Origin: Silene conica
Taxonomy: Eukaryota; Streptophyta; Magnoliopsida; Caryophyllales; Caryophyllaceae
Assembly: GCA_029255685.2 (NCBI GenBank)
Contig: CM055313.2
Location: 77,044,641 to 77,108,640 of the forward strand
Direction: 5' to 3'
DNA: 64,000 nucleotides
In this document: piece after piece, positions 1-25,169 of the stretch
Layout: the number at the start of each line of letters is the position of its first letter
Position numbering within the stretch: the stretch's first letter is position 1
The notes under the pieces: model-generated
Databases searched by the model: none
What the model was told of the DNA's origin: nothing
The model's input: only the letters and a program-made list of their open reading frames with translations
Made by a program: the position numbers and the translations under genes

Positions 1-71
1 ATTACTAAAACAAGAATTAAAAAGACAAGAAAGATTATAAAACTGAGTTTAAATGATTAAGGGGGGAAATG

Positions 72-1308
72 TGTTAGGAATCGGGTCACCGCGGTAGTTC
101 ATGTCATGCGAAAATACTAGGTCAGTCAAATCATTGATAAGGTGGGTAGTGATGATCTCCTTTCAGTCTCAACTCGTCCTAGACTCCCCAACTAATCTTT
201 CGATCCAGGAAGGTTATATCGATTGTCCTAAGCAAGCCTACTCTACCAATCTTTCGATCCAGGTTGAGTTTTACTAGATAAACCGGTCTCATGCGTGCAC
301 TCAATCAACTAGTTTTCTGATTATATTGCTAAACAAACCTCGTCGCAGAGACGACTAACATGTGAATCCTACGACATTCTTACCGCGACTTCCCTCATCC
401 TAACATATTAAGAGAATTAGCTACTCATGGTTTCAGGATCTAAACTAACCATTGCGATACTGAATAAATACGACATAACGGAAATGAATATAAACTAATA
501 ACGATGATAGAAATAAACTAAAACGTAAATAAATATGAAGGATTAAGAAAAGTTACGCTAATAAGGAATAATGGCAGAGAATGATGAACAAATGATGAAC
601 CGGAAAAGTTATTGTGAATGAAAACCTTAAGCAAAACCTAAAAACTACTAACTGTGTTTTGAGATCTCCAAATGCAAAAGTAATGAAGTATGCAAAAGTA
701 AGTAAGTGCATCTTGATTAGTGTTAAACCTAAACCTTACATAGGGAGATTAGGTTTACACTACTGATCTTAACTTAAAAACTGAAATGCGGAAACCGAGG
801 CCATAAGTGAGTTGCTCGATCAAGTAACTGAATCACTCGATCGAGCAATTCTTCATCCACGAGCCTTCGATTGAAGCTTCAATTCCTTCGATCCCACTGC
901 ATCTTCTGTATTCCCCTCGATCGAGTACGAGATCACTCTATCGAGGCCTTCCTCTACAAAATCACTTTGATCGAGAAAACATCCGAAATTGATCGAAGCT
1001 TTATCAGTGAAGTTTACTTGTTGCTGTCCCAGTTGCTCTTGTTCTTCGTTTTCCTTCTGGTTTAGGCTCTTTTCCTCTGAATATTGCGCTTCTGAGGCTC
1101 TCAAGTTCCTTGTCCAAGTCCCATCTCCTAAAAATAGTTTACTTGCGACAGATTGACATGGTTTTTGCGTCTTTCGTGTACTTTCCTGCAAAATGAGAAG
1201 AAAGACACAAAGAAGCGAATTCGGGGCAAAATAGTGTATAAAACATGCGTAAATGCCTAGAAATGCGTGCCAAAAGATGCCCAAAGTGTATATAATATGC
1301 ACGCATCA
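72..1308 (+). mobile_element. Probable 3' LTR of an LTR retrotransposon entering from the left
   Basis: A purine run (about 58-70, ending in six G plus AAAT) looks like a polypurine tract and is followed directly by TGTTAGG. The stretch then runs without coding potential to ...GCATCA at 1308, where Copia-like coding sequence begins abruptly. TG...CA ends and about 1.24 kb length fit an LTR. The middle (about 820-1000) is dense in TCGATCGA-type palindromes. The rest of the element lies outside the window, so target duplications cannot be tested. Family is not assigned; a Ty3/Gypsy origin is possible. This is a fossil and no gene is called in it. Confidence 0.5.
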
Positions 1309-1990
1309 ACCAAGTCGGCCTCTACCACACTCACGGCCTACTCGGATGCCTACTGGGGCGGGTACCCCGACTCTCGTCGATCGACCTCCGGCTACCGCGT
1401 TTACCTGGGTCAAAATCTACTATCTTGGTTGTCAAAACGACAAGCCACAGTATCACGGTCTAGTGCATAGGCCGAGTATCGCGGTGTTGCCAATGTAGTG
1501 GCTGAATCGTGCTGACTCAGAAACTTATTACTCGAGCTCAAGTGTCCAATTCAAAGAGCCATCATTGTTTACTATGATAATGTTTCCGCCATCCACCTAT
1601 CGTGAAATCCATTAAATCATCAACAGACTAAACATATTGAGTTAGACATACACTTTGTCAGGGAAAAAGTAACACTTAATGAGGTTCAAGTCCGTCATGT
1701 TCCGTCCCGATATCAAGTTGTCGATGTATTCACACAAGGGCCTGCCTAAAATTTTGTTCGATGACTTCCGATCCAGTCTCGACGTCGGCTCACCTCCTGT
1801 TTTGACTGCGAGGTGTATTAGAATATATTAATATCAATCAATTATTATTCTTGTATATCTTTTAGTTATTTTGTTCCCTAAACTTGTGTTAGACTTTGCT
1901 AATTGTATGAGATTGATTCCTCTAAGTTAGATATCAGTTATTGACTCCCAATAAATCATGGGTTTGACTATTGAGGAGGCAAATAAGGAA
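1309..1990 (+). mobile_element. Copia retrotransposon fossil: RNase H end plus start of its LTR
   Basis: Translation from about 1309 gives the Copia RNase H signature ([19 protein letters not shown], then a [15 protein letters not shown]-like stretch), and later parts resemble the terminal HIELDIHFVREKV region. A short G-rich tract near 1808 precedes a TGTATTAGAATATA start typical of a Copia LTR. The fragment is old and broken in several places. It is cut on the left by the LTR ending at 1308, so that younger element seems to have landed in it. Its right limit is uncertain. Confidence 0.7.
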
Positions 1991-2400
1991 CCTCACTTTG
2001 TTTATATTGTACGTTGATTGAATGCAAACATCAAGGGAAAATATTACTTTCAAAACCTTAATTTGGTTTTCGTTCCAGAGAGTTTAGTTTGGTCCGGTCC
2101 TAGACTAATGAACACCCCTACTAACTTGTACAAAGAATAAGGAATATACATTTGTGCAGTTTAAAGAAAAAATCGGCCTTACTGACTTATACACTATTGA
2201 CAAAATTACGTTTTTTTTCCGTGAGTGTATGTAATCTATTTTGTTTTTTGTTTGGTTTCATTTTTACTCCAATCAATTATTTACCTTACAAACATCTTCT
2301 GTCATTTTCTGAACACCGCCCAACAACCAACACTCGTACCGTTGTCCTATACCCATTCACTTTCTTTTGCAAGTGGTAACCACCTTGGTATCCTCGACTT
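1990..2400. other. AT-rich spacer, nothing recognised
   Basis: No coding signal, clear repeat ends or RNA gene could be supported here. Short open frames are T-rich and look accidental. Confidence 0.5.
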
Positions 2401-2600
2401 GTTTACTAACCGATGTAGTAGCGGTTAAAGATGGTGATTTTGAGGCTATGTTAGCCGTTAGCCATCAACACGTGTTTACTAACCCATGTAGTGGCTTTTA
2501 TGTCTTTGCTTATCATTTAAAAAATAAAAGTAAATTTGACCAAATGAGTAAAATGTCAATTGTATAAACCTTGGTCTACTGCTGCTAAAAAAAACAAAAT
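2400..2600 (+). mobile_element. LINE-like 3' end, copy A
   Basis: This stretch is similar, with gaps, to the 3' part of the minus-strand insertion at 31044-32366: shared blocks include CATCAACAC-TGTTTAC, TTATGTCTTT and TGTATAAACC, then CTGCTG followed by an A-rich tail ending near 2600. The A-rich tail at the same point in both copies is what marks this as the 3' end of a non-LTR retrotransposon. I could not fix a 5' end or a target duplication for this copy, which is probably 5' truncated. Confidence 0.5.
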
Positions 2601-3820
2601 ATCCTCCCCATCTCTAGTTATGGGGACAATAATCTTTAAAATGTTTCATTTGTATCGATTTATGTTATGTTCAATTTGTATTTACGCTTTTATTCTTACT
2701 CATACAAAGATTGCATATTTGTTATTCACTCGTGAACATGCATGTTTTCAGACATGTCCAGGCTTAATGCTCTTTTCTCTTACCTGATCGAGTTCGGACA
2801 ATCTCATTTGAAGAACTTTCGGGAGCACGTCATAGTCCATACACCAGACCTCTACCTGCCAGCCACACCTCCCTATCCCTTCTGCCACCAGCCACCCATC
2901 CTCATAAAACCCTAATTATAAAAAAAAATATCCCTAATTTAATATGTATATTATTATTATTATTACATTGATACAATAAATTAATGTTTGAAATTGACGA
3001 AAATAAAAGTATTACTCTATCATGATTGAAACTTGTACTACTTCGTCAAATCTATTTCAATAATAACATTTACTTATTTTTCGGTCAACTTTCAAAATTT
3101 TAATTGTAATTATAATGAAAAGTATTAAACATTGAAATATTGAATACTGAAACTAATATATTTAGATTTGTTGTTAAAAAAGTATTTCAAAAAATAAAAC
3201 TTTCAGAAAAAAGGCCGTGTTTACCTGAAGAAAAATTCACTTAAAATGTCGCATTGAAAACCACCCAAAGTAGATTAAAAATAAAGCTAAAAAAGGTCAC
3301 GTTGTTTATGCGTAAACCAGATTCACAATAAATTAGAGTGTACTAATTACAGTAATTATTGTGCGTCACCATTGCATGAAGCGAGACTGCGAGAGACACA
3401 AAGTGAGCATTTTACGATAAATAGTAATTATATTTTTTTTTGTTAAAAAGTGACTACTAATAAAAATTAGTCACTTTATAAAAAATAAAAAATTGTCATT
3501 TTTTAACGTAAAATAGCATAAATTTATGACTTTTAAAGTAATCGTATTATACAACGATCTTATAATATAATTTACAATATAGTATAGTTGGACCAATTTC
3601 ATTTATCTGTGATTAATTCTATATTTTCATTTTGATAAAAAGTATATTTATACAACAATAAATGAAACCAAAATAAACTAAAACAAGGGTAAATTAGACT
3701 AAACACTAAAAATCAACTAAAACATTTATTACGAGGTTAACCAAACCTACTCTAATTTTTAGAAAATAAAAACTTTTTAAAAATTACTTTAAAAGAACAG
3801 AAACTATATTTTGAAACACA
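2600..3820. other. AT-rich gene-free stretch
   Basis: No gene seen. A short region at about 3445-3500 can fold (GTGACTA...TAGTCAC) and resembles the core of sequence at about 37700-37780, so it may be a decayed MITE. The rest is simple AT-rich DNA. Confidence 0.4.
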
Positions 3821-3822
3821 AA

Positions 3823-3993
3823 TTCTTTGTGACGGCAGTATCCGTCACAAGTGTAACGGATACCGTTTGCTCTCACAACATAACCATAGGGGGTGAGTGA
3901 GAAAACACATGAAGTATGCACCACCTTGTCCCCTATTTTTTTTGTGAGAGGTCACAAGCTTGTGATGAGATTAGCCTGTCACAAGCAAGACCT
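3823..3993. mobile_element. Short non-autonomous DNA transposon (MITE), copy 1
   Basis: The ends TTCTTTGTGACGG and CTGTCACAAGCAAGAC match those of the element at 39539-39727, and internal blocks (GGATACCGTTT, CTCACAA) are shared. The same GTGACGG / CCGTCACAAGCAAGAC terminal style on both copies indicates one MITE family. Boundaries are approximate and no clear target duplication was found. Confidence 0.5.
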
Positions 3994-4009
3994 GCTGATT
4001 TTGAAAACA

Positions 4010-4420
4010 GGTCCAACTGTCCAAACATGCGTGCTACTAGGTAGCACAGACACTTCTCCCAATTAGTCGTCCCGTGCCCGATACCGTGTCCGACACTCGT
4101 TGGACACATGGCTAAACATATTATAGTGTAGACGAGGATTAAAATTTTAAAAAAGATCGATTAAAAGATGAGTTTGGGTGAAAAAATGGGAATTAGTTAT
4201 AGTAAAGGTCGAAGGGTACATTTACTTGTTTAGATTTAGCTTCAAATATATGATAAAAATAAAATTATACGTTATTTATAACCCAAAAATATATATTTTA
4301 TTCTATTTAAATACCATGTCACATGTCCTAAATTTCATGGGATGTCGTATCCCGTATCCGTGTCGTGTCCGTTTACGTTTTGGTGCTATAGTTAGTGTGT
4401 TACCATTCTTTCGTTACATT
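4010..4420. other. Upstream spacer of MCM8
   Basis: AT-rich DNA without a recognised gene. Two GC-richer blocks, CCCGATACCGTGTCCGACAC near 4080 and CCCGTATCCGTGTCGTGTCC near 4355, resemble each other and could be the ends of a decayed element, but I could not pair them convincingly. Confidence 0.35.
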
Positions 4421-4438
4421 ACCATTTGGGTAAAACCG

Positions 4439-4550
4439 GAGAACAAGAGTTAGCTCAGGTGGTAAGAGCGCTCTTACCCCAACCATGAAGTTGGGGGTTC
4501 GATTCTCACCTGCGACTTAGTGCGCTCATTTGAAACAAAAAAAAAAAAAA
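4439..4550 (+). mobile_element. tRNA-derived SINE with 18-bp target duplication
   Basis: The 112-bp insertion has a pol III A-box (TAGCTCAGGTGG at 4451-4462), a B-box (GGTTCGATTCT at 4496-4506) and a 3' run of 14 A. It is bracketed by a perfect 18-bp direct repeat at 4421-4438 and 4551-4568 (starts ACCATTTGGG). These are the marks of a SINE retroposition, and the intact repeat and A-tail suggest it is recent. It lies about 110 bp before the MCM8 start codon and next to the E2F-like site, so it may sit in the promoter or 5' leader. Confidence 0.9.
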
Positions 4551-4602
4551 ACCATTTGGGTAAAACCGCTTTACATTTGTGAATCTAGTAAACCTGTGAC
4601 AT

Positions 4603-4615
4603 TTTTCCCGCCAAA
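4603..4615 (+). promoter_or_regulatory. E2F-type site upstream of MCM8
   Basis: TTTTCCCGCCAAA lies about 43 bp before the MCM8 ATG and matches the E2F consensus TTTSSCGC with its symmetric AAA flank. E2F sites are standard in S-phase genes such as plant MCMs. It suggests cell-cycle control of MCM8; binding is inferred. Confidence 0.7.
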
Positions 4616-4657
4616 CTGCGGAAAAGGAGCGCAAGGAGAGGAGATACGACAGCAGCT

Positions 4658-19037
<14,380 letters not shown>

Positions 19038-19544
19038 ACTTGGACACTCTTGGCTCATAAGATTGTACAATACTGTCAGATCAGATCGCTATGTGGCCTC
19101 AACGGAGCATGTTAGTAATGAGAATATGAGATAGATATCAGACTGTGAACACTAAACACAGGCCAGGCTGCTAGCTCTGCACCGTGGCATTCCCATACTG
19201 GCATTAGTGGCATACTGTTATGGGCTTCAGATCAGAGCTGTTTTGGCTTTCTTTGCGTGTGTGACTGTGTGAGTTATGTATATACAGTTGTATAATATCT
19301 GCTTTATAGGCGTATGCAACATTTTATTTACTAACCAATTTTCTTCATTAATCACATTGTCTAAGCGTAACGACTTTACAAGTGATGCAACATTTACAAG
19401 CTTATTGGATACAGACATGCTCAGACTGATGCAAGCTTTCTTCATTACAGTTTATCGTTCCGTGTATGAGACTGATGCAAGCTTTCTTCTGCCAAGTCAT
19501 GCTCAGACATGCTGATACATTGGTTTGCTTGGGCCAAGCAATTG
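19038..19544. other. Convergent 3' intergenic region between MCM8 and HCF152
   Basis: 507 bp separating two stop codons that face each other, so it should hold both 3' UTRs. A 17-bp phrase GACTGATGCAAGCTTTC occurs twice (from 19425 and from 19470). No other feature seen. Confidence 0.6.
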
Positions 19545-21704
19545 TCAGTCACCGGAATCAACACTCCATTCACTGCCATAATACTCGTTTGGCAACCCTA
19601 ACCAGAATTTGAAAGCCTCAGCAGCTCTCTTTCTCTCGCGCCTCCTGTCCTGCCTTGCTTGGGATGCATGCTTACTAGTGAACATCCTTGAATGCATCTC
19701 CACATAAATCCTCGAAAATTTGGTCTTATTGGGTGAAATCCCATTCTCTTCCATACAAGCCACAATCTCCAATGCCTTTCTAAAGAAGGCGGCTCTCACA
19801 CATATATCAGCCAAAGTATCTAGCAGGCCCTCATCAGGATATAGCGGCGGTGGCACTGAAGAATCGGCTGTAACTCCCTCTCTACTTGCAGCACACCTCT
19901 CCTTCACCTCGTTCCACAAAAGTAACGCTTCACCTGGCTTCCTAGCTATAGCAATCCCGTTGGCAAGGCTACCGTAAGTAGACACATTAGGGTGAAATCC
20001 ATACTCCCTCATTCTCGCAACCACCTTATTGGCTTCTTCAATTAGGCCTAACCTACAATACCCTTCAACCAACATATTCCAAGCTACTTGATCAACTTTC
20101 ACTCTAGGATCCTTCAACATCTCATCAAACACCTTGTTAGCTAACTTGGGTTGCCCGGACAAAGCAAATGCCTTCATCAAAGTAGTGTAACTAATTTTAC
20201 TAGGAGCAATCCCTCGCGTTCTCATCTCATTAAAATACTCAAGCGCACTTGCACTATCATCCACCAAAATGCAACCGTCGATCAGTGTATTATACGAAAC
20301 CACATCAGGTAGTATACCCACATCATCAGTCATCTCCTTCATCAAATCCTTCGCTTTTTCAACCTGCAACTGCTGACAATAACCCTTGAGAAGAATATTA
20401 TAGGTCACCACATTCGCAGGTATTCCAGCCCTTTTCATCTCAAACAAAACCTGCTTAGCCCTATCCATAGACCCTGCTTTAACAAGAGCAGAAATAACCG
20501 TAGTATACGAAACATGATTAGGGTGACTTGTACTATCCTCCTGATGCCTCATAGCCTCTAACATTCGCACAGTATCAGCAACTCTTCCCACTTTCATATA
20601 CCCTTTCATTAAAGTCGTATACACCCTAGAATTCGGCTTATATGTTCTTGGCATCAACAAATTTTCTGAACTATCACGAATCGACCTAGGAATAAGTTTC
20701 TCAAACGCATCAGGTTCGCATTCATTTCCTTCTCCGTCATCACAATCATCATCAACAACAGTCAAATTCGCGTCCCTGAGGACTTTACAAATATCCCTCC
20801 TACCCTCGCGCAACGCCTGAACTAACTTCTCAGCAGTCCCTAAATCACCAAAACCGATATAAGCCGCAACAAGCGAATGCAATGTAGTAATACAAGGCTC
20901 AACACCTTTACTCAACATCAACTCTAACACACAAACTAACAGATCTTTCCTACCAACTCTACCACACAATTTGATAAACACATTATAAGTTAAAGCATCA
21001 GGAACCGCCTTAAACTCGTCCATTTCATCGAAAACCCGACAAAACATATCCACATCCCCAATATTAGCACAAGCATTAAGCACACCATTAAACGCAGCAG
21101 TATCAGGCCGAGAATTAGCCACAAGGGTATCATTATCAACTCGACGAACACGCTTAAGAACCGAATTAAACAGCTTAACAGCATTAATGGGGCCGTCATC
21201 AGGCGAAGCAGCGAGCTTACTGACGACGGCACTCCAAGCCTTAACATGAGGCAAATAATTAGACTTTAACATAGACTTAATTATCGAAATGGCGTAAAGG
21301 GTATGCCCAAATTTTACAGCAGAAACAACAAGCAATCCCAACGAATTGGAATCGAGACGGTGAAGCTGGTTTTCATGGCGGAGGCGCGTGATTATGGACT
21401 GCGCGCGTGAAAGTGATTCGGGGGTATTTTGGTAAGAAAGCTGGGATACCAAGCGGCTTAAGCAAGTGGGGTCAGGGAGATTGGGGGTATTTTGGTAAAG
21501 TAACCAAGCTTGGTCGGTTTTTCTAAGGCGGAGAAGAGAGAGGAGAGTTGGGTGGTTTTGCGTGTTGGCAGTGGGTGTAGTGGTGGCGCGTGGGGTGCAA
21601 ATAGTGAGAGGTTTTGTAGTGGGAAGTGAAGTGAAGAGAGGTAAAGTGGTGGAGGTTGATAATGGTGATGGTAATGTTGGTAACAGTGAAAATACTGTGT
21701 TCAT
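19545..21704 (-). CDS. HCF152: HCF152-type chloroplast pentatricopeptide repeat protein
   Basis: Intronless 719-residue frame. The N-terminal 55 residues are rich in S, T and P with few acids, as in a chloroplast transit peptide. About ten P-type PPR repeats follow, for example TYNVFIKLCGRVGRKDL, SYTTVISALVKAGSMDRAK, TYNILLKGYCQQLQVEKAK and AWNMLVEGYCRLGLIEEAN. An acidic insert (DDDCDDGEGNECEPD, near residue 320) splits the array. The C-terminus FKFWLGLPNEYYGSEW is the ending I recall for HCF152. In Arabidopsis HCF152 binds and stabilises processed psbB-psbT-psbH-petB-petD RNA in the stroma and is needed for cytochrome b6f. Tail-to-tail placement with MCM8 supports orthology. No break seen. 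Confidence 0.9.
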   Translation of the reverse strand: MNTVFSLLPTLPSPLSTSTTLPLFTSLPTTKPLTICTPRATTTPTANTQNHPTLLSLLRLRKTDQAWLLYQNTPNLPDPTCLSRLVSQLSYQNTPESLSRAQSIITRLRHENQLHRLDSNSLGLLVVSAVKFGHTLYAISIIKSMLKSNYLPHVKAWSAVVSKLAASPDDGPINAVKLFNSVLKRVRRVDNDTLVANSRPDTAAFNGVLNACANIGDVDMFCRVFDEMDEFKAVPDALTYNVFIKLCGRVGRKDLLVCVLELMLSKGVEPCITTLHSLVAAYIGFGDLGTAEKLVQALREGRRDICKVLRDANLTVVDDDCDDGEGNECEPDAFEKLIPRSIRDSSENLLMPRTYKPNSRVYTTLMKGYMKVGRVADTVRMLEAMRHQEDSTSHPNHVSYTTVISALVKAGSMDRAKQVLFEMKRAGIPANVVTYNILLKGYCQQLQVEKAKDLMKEMTDDVGILPDVVSYNTLIDGCILVDDSASALEYFNEMRTRGIAPSKISYTTLMKAFALSGQPKLANKVFDEMLKDPRVKVDQVAWNMLVEGYCRLGLIEEANKVVARMREYGFHPNVSTYGSLANGIAIARKPGEALLLWNEVKERCAASREGVTADSSVPPPLYPDEGLLDTLADICVRAAFFRKALEIVACMEENGISPNKTKFSRIYVEMHSRMFTSKHASQARQDRRRERKRAAEAFKFWLGLPNEYYGSEWSVDSGD

Positions 21705-22776
21705 TGTTGTTGATGTTGTTGTTTCTCCATTAGAGTCAAGGGTTTGAGAAGGCAGTGTTAATGGAGAATTCGAGATTTTGAAGTGATTTTGGTGGACATG
21801 AATGTCTTACGTTGGAGATATGGTCTTCTCTCATTTTTTTTCCATCGTGACACAAACGACTTAAATTTGAGGATATTATTCTGAATTTAATTTTAGAATT
21901 TTTGTAAAACATTTTTTGAAAAATAACACTTTGAACAAAGAAGTTTTTAAAAAAAAATTCTTCCAGTGTTAAAGTTTTAATTGAACAAAAATTATACTCC
22001 GTACAAACTGTCGAAATCCGGCTAAAAGTCATGTGTTACAGAAAAATTTATTAAAGGCGGTGTTTCACAAACTTTTTTTAGAGGGGTGTTTGGAATAAAA
22101 GTTTTTTAAAAGTGGTGTTTGACAAACAACCCTTAATTTTAACCCTTTTCAGTTTTATTCAATTAAGTTCAATTCAAATTAATTTAATTTATTTCAATTA
22201 AATTAAATTTAGCTATTATTTTCATAAATTAAAGCTTATTTTAGTTTATGAGTTTAGTTGAGTTCAATTCAGTTCAATTTCATTAAATTTAGTTCAGTTC
22301 AAATTAAACGGTTTTATTTCAAAAAATATGGCCTAAGACTTGTAGATAAATACAAATTAAATGATGTCTTATAGATGTTATAACTTTTAAGTTATGGAGT
22401 ATAATGATTTAGCCACACACTTAAATTTTGAACTTGCCAAATTTGAAGTAGTTATTTGTGTGAGTTTGATTACGACTTGGTTTGTTCAGGTGACTAATAG
22501 GTAATAGGTAATAGGTAATAAGTTCTTATAGAATTTTGTTTTTTAAGAAGTTGAATTTTATGTACAATGTAAAACTAAAATAGTATTTGACTAATTAGAG
22601 ATGTTATTCAATCCATTTTAGCCTTAAATAGATGTATGAGTCTTAACAAAGACTTATTAATTTAGGTAAAAGAAAAAGTCTTGAAAGTATTAATATGAAA
22701 CGGTAGGAAATTACAAATTTCAAAATTATTTTGATTACTTATTACAAACGTTGTGAGTTGGGACTCCTTGTGAGTT
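21705..22776. other. HCF152 upstream region and AT-rich repeat DNA
   Basis: The first part should carry the HCF152 promoter, but no confident TATA box was fixed. At about 22140-22320 there is a degenerate low-complexity run built on TTCAGTTCAATT, a motif seen again near 42490-42760 and 63020-63540. A (TAGGTAA)n microsatellite of about four units lies at about 22496-22520. Confidence 0.5.
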
Positions 22777-22781
22777 ATAAC

Positions 22782-23437
22782 TGTTGGAGTAGGAGGTTGC
22801 TCCAAGACTTAAGAGTAGTATATTATATTCCATATCGGAAGAATGGTGGGGGAGACACAACTGAACAATTTTGTGTATCGATTTAATTTGGTCGATGAGT
22901 TGGTCTATCGACCAAATATGGTCTATCGATTTATAATTTGGTCGATGAGTTGGTCGATCGACTAAATTTGGTCGATCGACTTATTCTAACGTTCGTTTCA
23001 GCACTGGTCTTTACTTACGCATAGGATTCTTCTTAGTTATTATGAAATAGCTGTTGGACATTATTACTAGATAATATTCAGATTTAATACTATTGATTAT
23101 TGGTTTTATGACCATTAATCTCATATCTTATGGTATCCTAAGTGAAGGTTAAGAGTCTCCTCTACACTAGTGTACTATATAATTTCCCTTCCATACTTCA
23201 GAAATGACACACACAAATTATTCACCAAAACACTTATATACAATTCTTCTCTTTTATCAAATATTTCTGAGAACAGTTTCCACTTCTGTCTTTGTTGTGC
23301 TACAAAGTTCGGAAGGAGGCGTTAACCCTAAAATCGGTGACCAAGGAACCCAAGGAGCACATGTGTTGGGGTCTAACTGATTTAGGGCATTGTCTCAATT
23401 AAGCTTATTTCTGATCAGTTTTATTCTTATTCCTTCA
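22782..23437 (+). repeat. Left (5') LTR of the old Copia element
   Basis: Begins TGTTGGAGTAGGAGG and ends CCTTCA, and is homologous to 30048-30713. It carries a cluster of GGTCGATCGAC-type palindromes at about 22880-22985. Confidence 0.85.
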
Positions 23438-23887
23438 ATCTAAATCAGTTAGAGAACATTCTGATCTTGTTGTTTTATTATCATTATCTCAATTTCATCA
23501 TGACAAAAACAAATGTTGAAATTTCAGAAAATTCAACCCTATTTGTGATTTCCCCTTCTTATTTTCTTATACGGCAGACTCTTGTTCCACAATCAAATTC
23601 ACACGAATTTTTCTAAAAACACATCCTCCTTGCTTCGTTCACTACAAGAGAATGATGATTTAGCTACTAGTTTAGCAATTGACTTAAAAATCAGTCGCTA
23701 AATATATAATTTAGCGACTCATTTTGAGACAAAAAATACATTTAGTCTCTACTTAAGAGACCAAACTAATATGGTAGCTAATTATGTCTCTATTATAGAG
23801 ATTAAATAGAGTAAGTATCGAATTTAATATCTATTCTAAATTTTTAAATACAGAAATTTATCAGTATCTAAGTACGTAGTTATTATA

Positions 23888-24130
23888 GAGACAAAACTAA
23901 GTGAGTAGCAAATTTAGTATCTAATTTAAGTTTTCAGCTAAGGAAATAATTTGGTATCTAAAGTTATAGAGACAAAACAAAGTGAGTAGCAAATTTAGTA
24001 TCTAATATAAGTTTTCGGCTACGGAAATACGTTGGTAGCTAAAGTTATAGAGACAAAACAAAGAGAGTAGCAACTTTAGTATCTAATTTAAGTTTTTAGC
24101 TACGGAAATATGTTAGTATCTAAAGTTAAT
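23888..24130 (+). repeat. 81-bp tandem repeat, three units
   Basis: GAGACAAAAC-A-AG starts recur at 23888, 23969 and 24050, an exact 81-bp period, with units closely similar throughout. Subterminal or internal repeats like these are common transposase-binding arrays in CACTA elements; that role is inferred. Confidence 0.8.
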
Positions 24131-24314
24131 TTTCATTAACTTGTTTTTTTAATATTTCATATAAAATGTATGTCAATTTAAAATATAGTTTTGAATTATT
24201 ATTATAAACTATTTATACTATTAAACTATTAATAAAAAATACCTTATAACACACATATGTAACAATGAATTTAGGTAAATACAAATATTTATTAACCAAA
24301 TAGTCATTAATCTT

Positions 24315-24385
24315 CAAGTGTCTCAATGGTTAGAATGTTAGTTACAGACTTGGAGGTTATGAGTTCAATTCCTCTCAACAACAAA
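24315..24385 (+). repeat. tRNA-like (SINE-type) remnant inside the CACTA-like element
   Basis: CTCAATGGTTAGAAT resembles a degenerate A-box and GAGTTCAATTCCT a B-box at about tRNA spacing, followed by an A-rich CAACAACAAAAATAA stretch. It may be a decayed SINE or a tRNA pseudogene carried by the transposon. No target duplication could be assigned. Confidence 0.35.
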
Positions 24386-25169
24386 AATAATCAATCTATC
24401 TAGAAGAGGTGGTGCTGGACAGATATACATGCTCGGTGAGCGACGGTCCTACGTGTTATGTCGCACACTGAGTGCGGGTGCCTGACTAGGTTGTCGTGGC
24501 ATATAGGGCTCTCACTTATTATGTCCTAAAAAATTCTAAAATTAGTAGCCAATTTTGTAGCAAATTTAGCTAATTGGCTAAATTCTACTGAAACATTTTA
24601 GCTAATTGGCTTTCACCTTATAGTGGTCATACGTTCCATGATTTACCCTCTACCAATTCATGTAGAGTTTTGTTATCAGCTACAACAAATTTCTTTATTT
24701 GTAACAAGGCTACTTTATTCTGTTGTGAATACCATCGCAGTTTATATTCTTGTTCATTGAATTTGTGAGTCATATTTCAAGATTGTTCAAGAGAGCTTTA
24801 TGATCGCTTTAGTGTCGCTACTTTGAGGTAACATGATTCTACCGATCCTATTATAATATTTATTGTATACTGATAGCTAATATTTTATATTAGTAATTTA
24901 CTTTTATTGTTGAGATGGATTTGATATGCGGAGACGAGAATAGACTTTATGTAACGGTTGATTGGAATTAATTTAAATTGGGCTGATAAGTTTGAAGCGT
25001 CTTTTTACGGTGAATATTTAAAGATTTGCGGATGCCTAGAGATGTTAATTAGCTAGTACACATCGATATCGAGATGGAGATATTGTTTTGCAGCTTTATA
25101 TGCTAGTTCACTCACCCCTTGTCCTTGGTCTTAGGGTCGGCGATGAGAATACTATAATGGTTCACTACC

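Larger units (their letters stand above)
23640..24625. mobile_element. Non-autonomous CACTA-like element with internal tandem repeats
   Basis: Starts CACTACAAGAGAA and ends, reversed, CACTATAAGGTGAA, giving the CACTA terminal signature. Adjacent triplets are GTT and GTC, so the usual 3-bp target duplication is imperfect or lost. The interior has an 81-bp tandem repeat (three good units from 23888 to about 24130, plus decayed units before). No transposase frame is seen. It sits inside the old Copia element, so it is younger than that element. Confidence 0.65.

Noticed and set aside
4451-4520. A functional tRNA gene
   Set aside because: The A and B boxes are there, but the sequence lacks a convincing acceptor stem and is followed by an A-tail and bracketed by an 18-bp target duplication, so it is a SINE.
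23637-24628. Clear CACTA target duplication
   Set aside because: Flanking triplets GTT and GTC differ, so I list the element from its ends alone.
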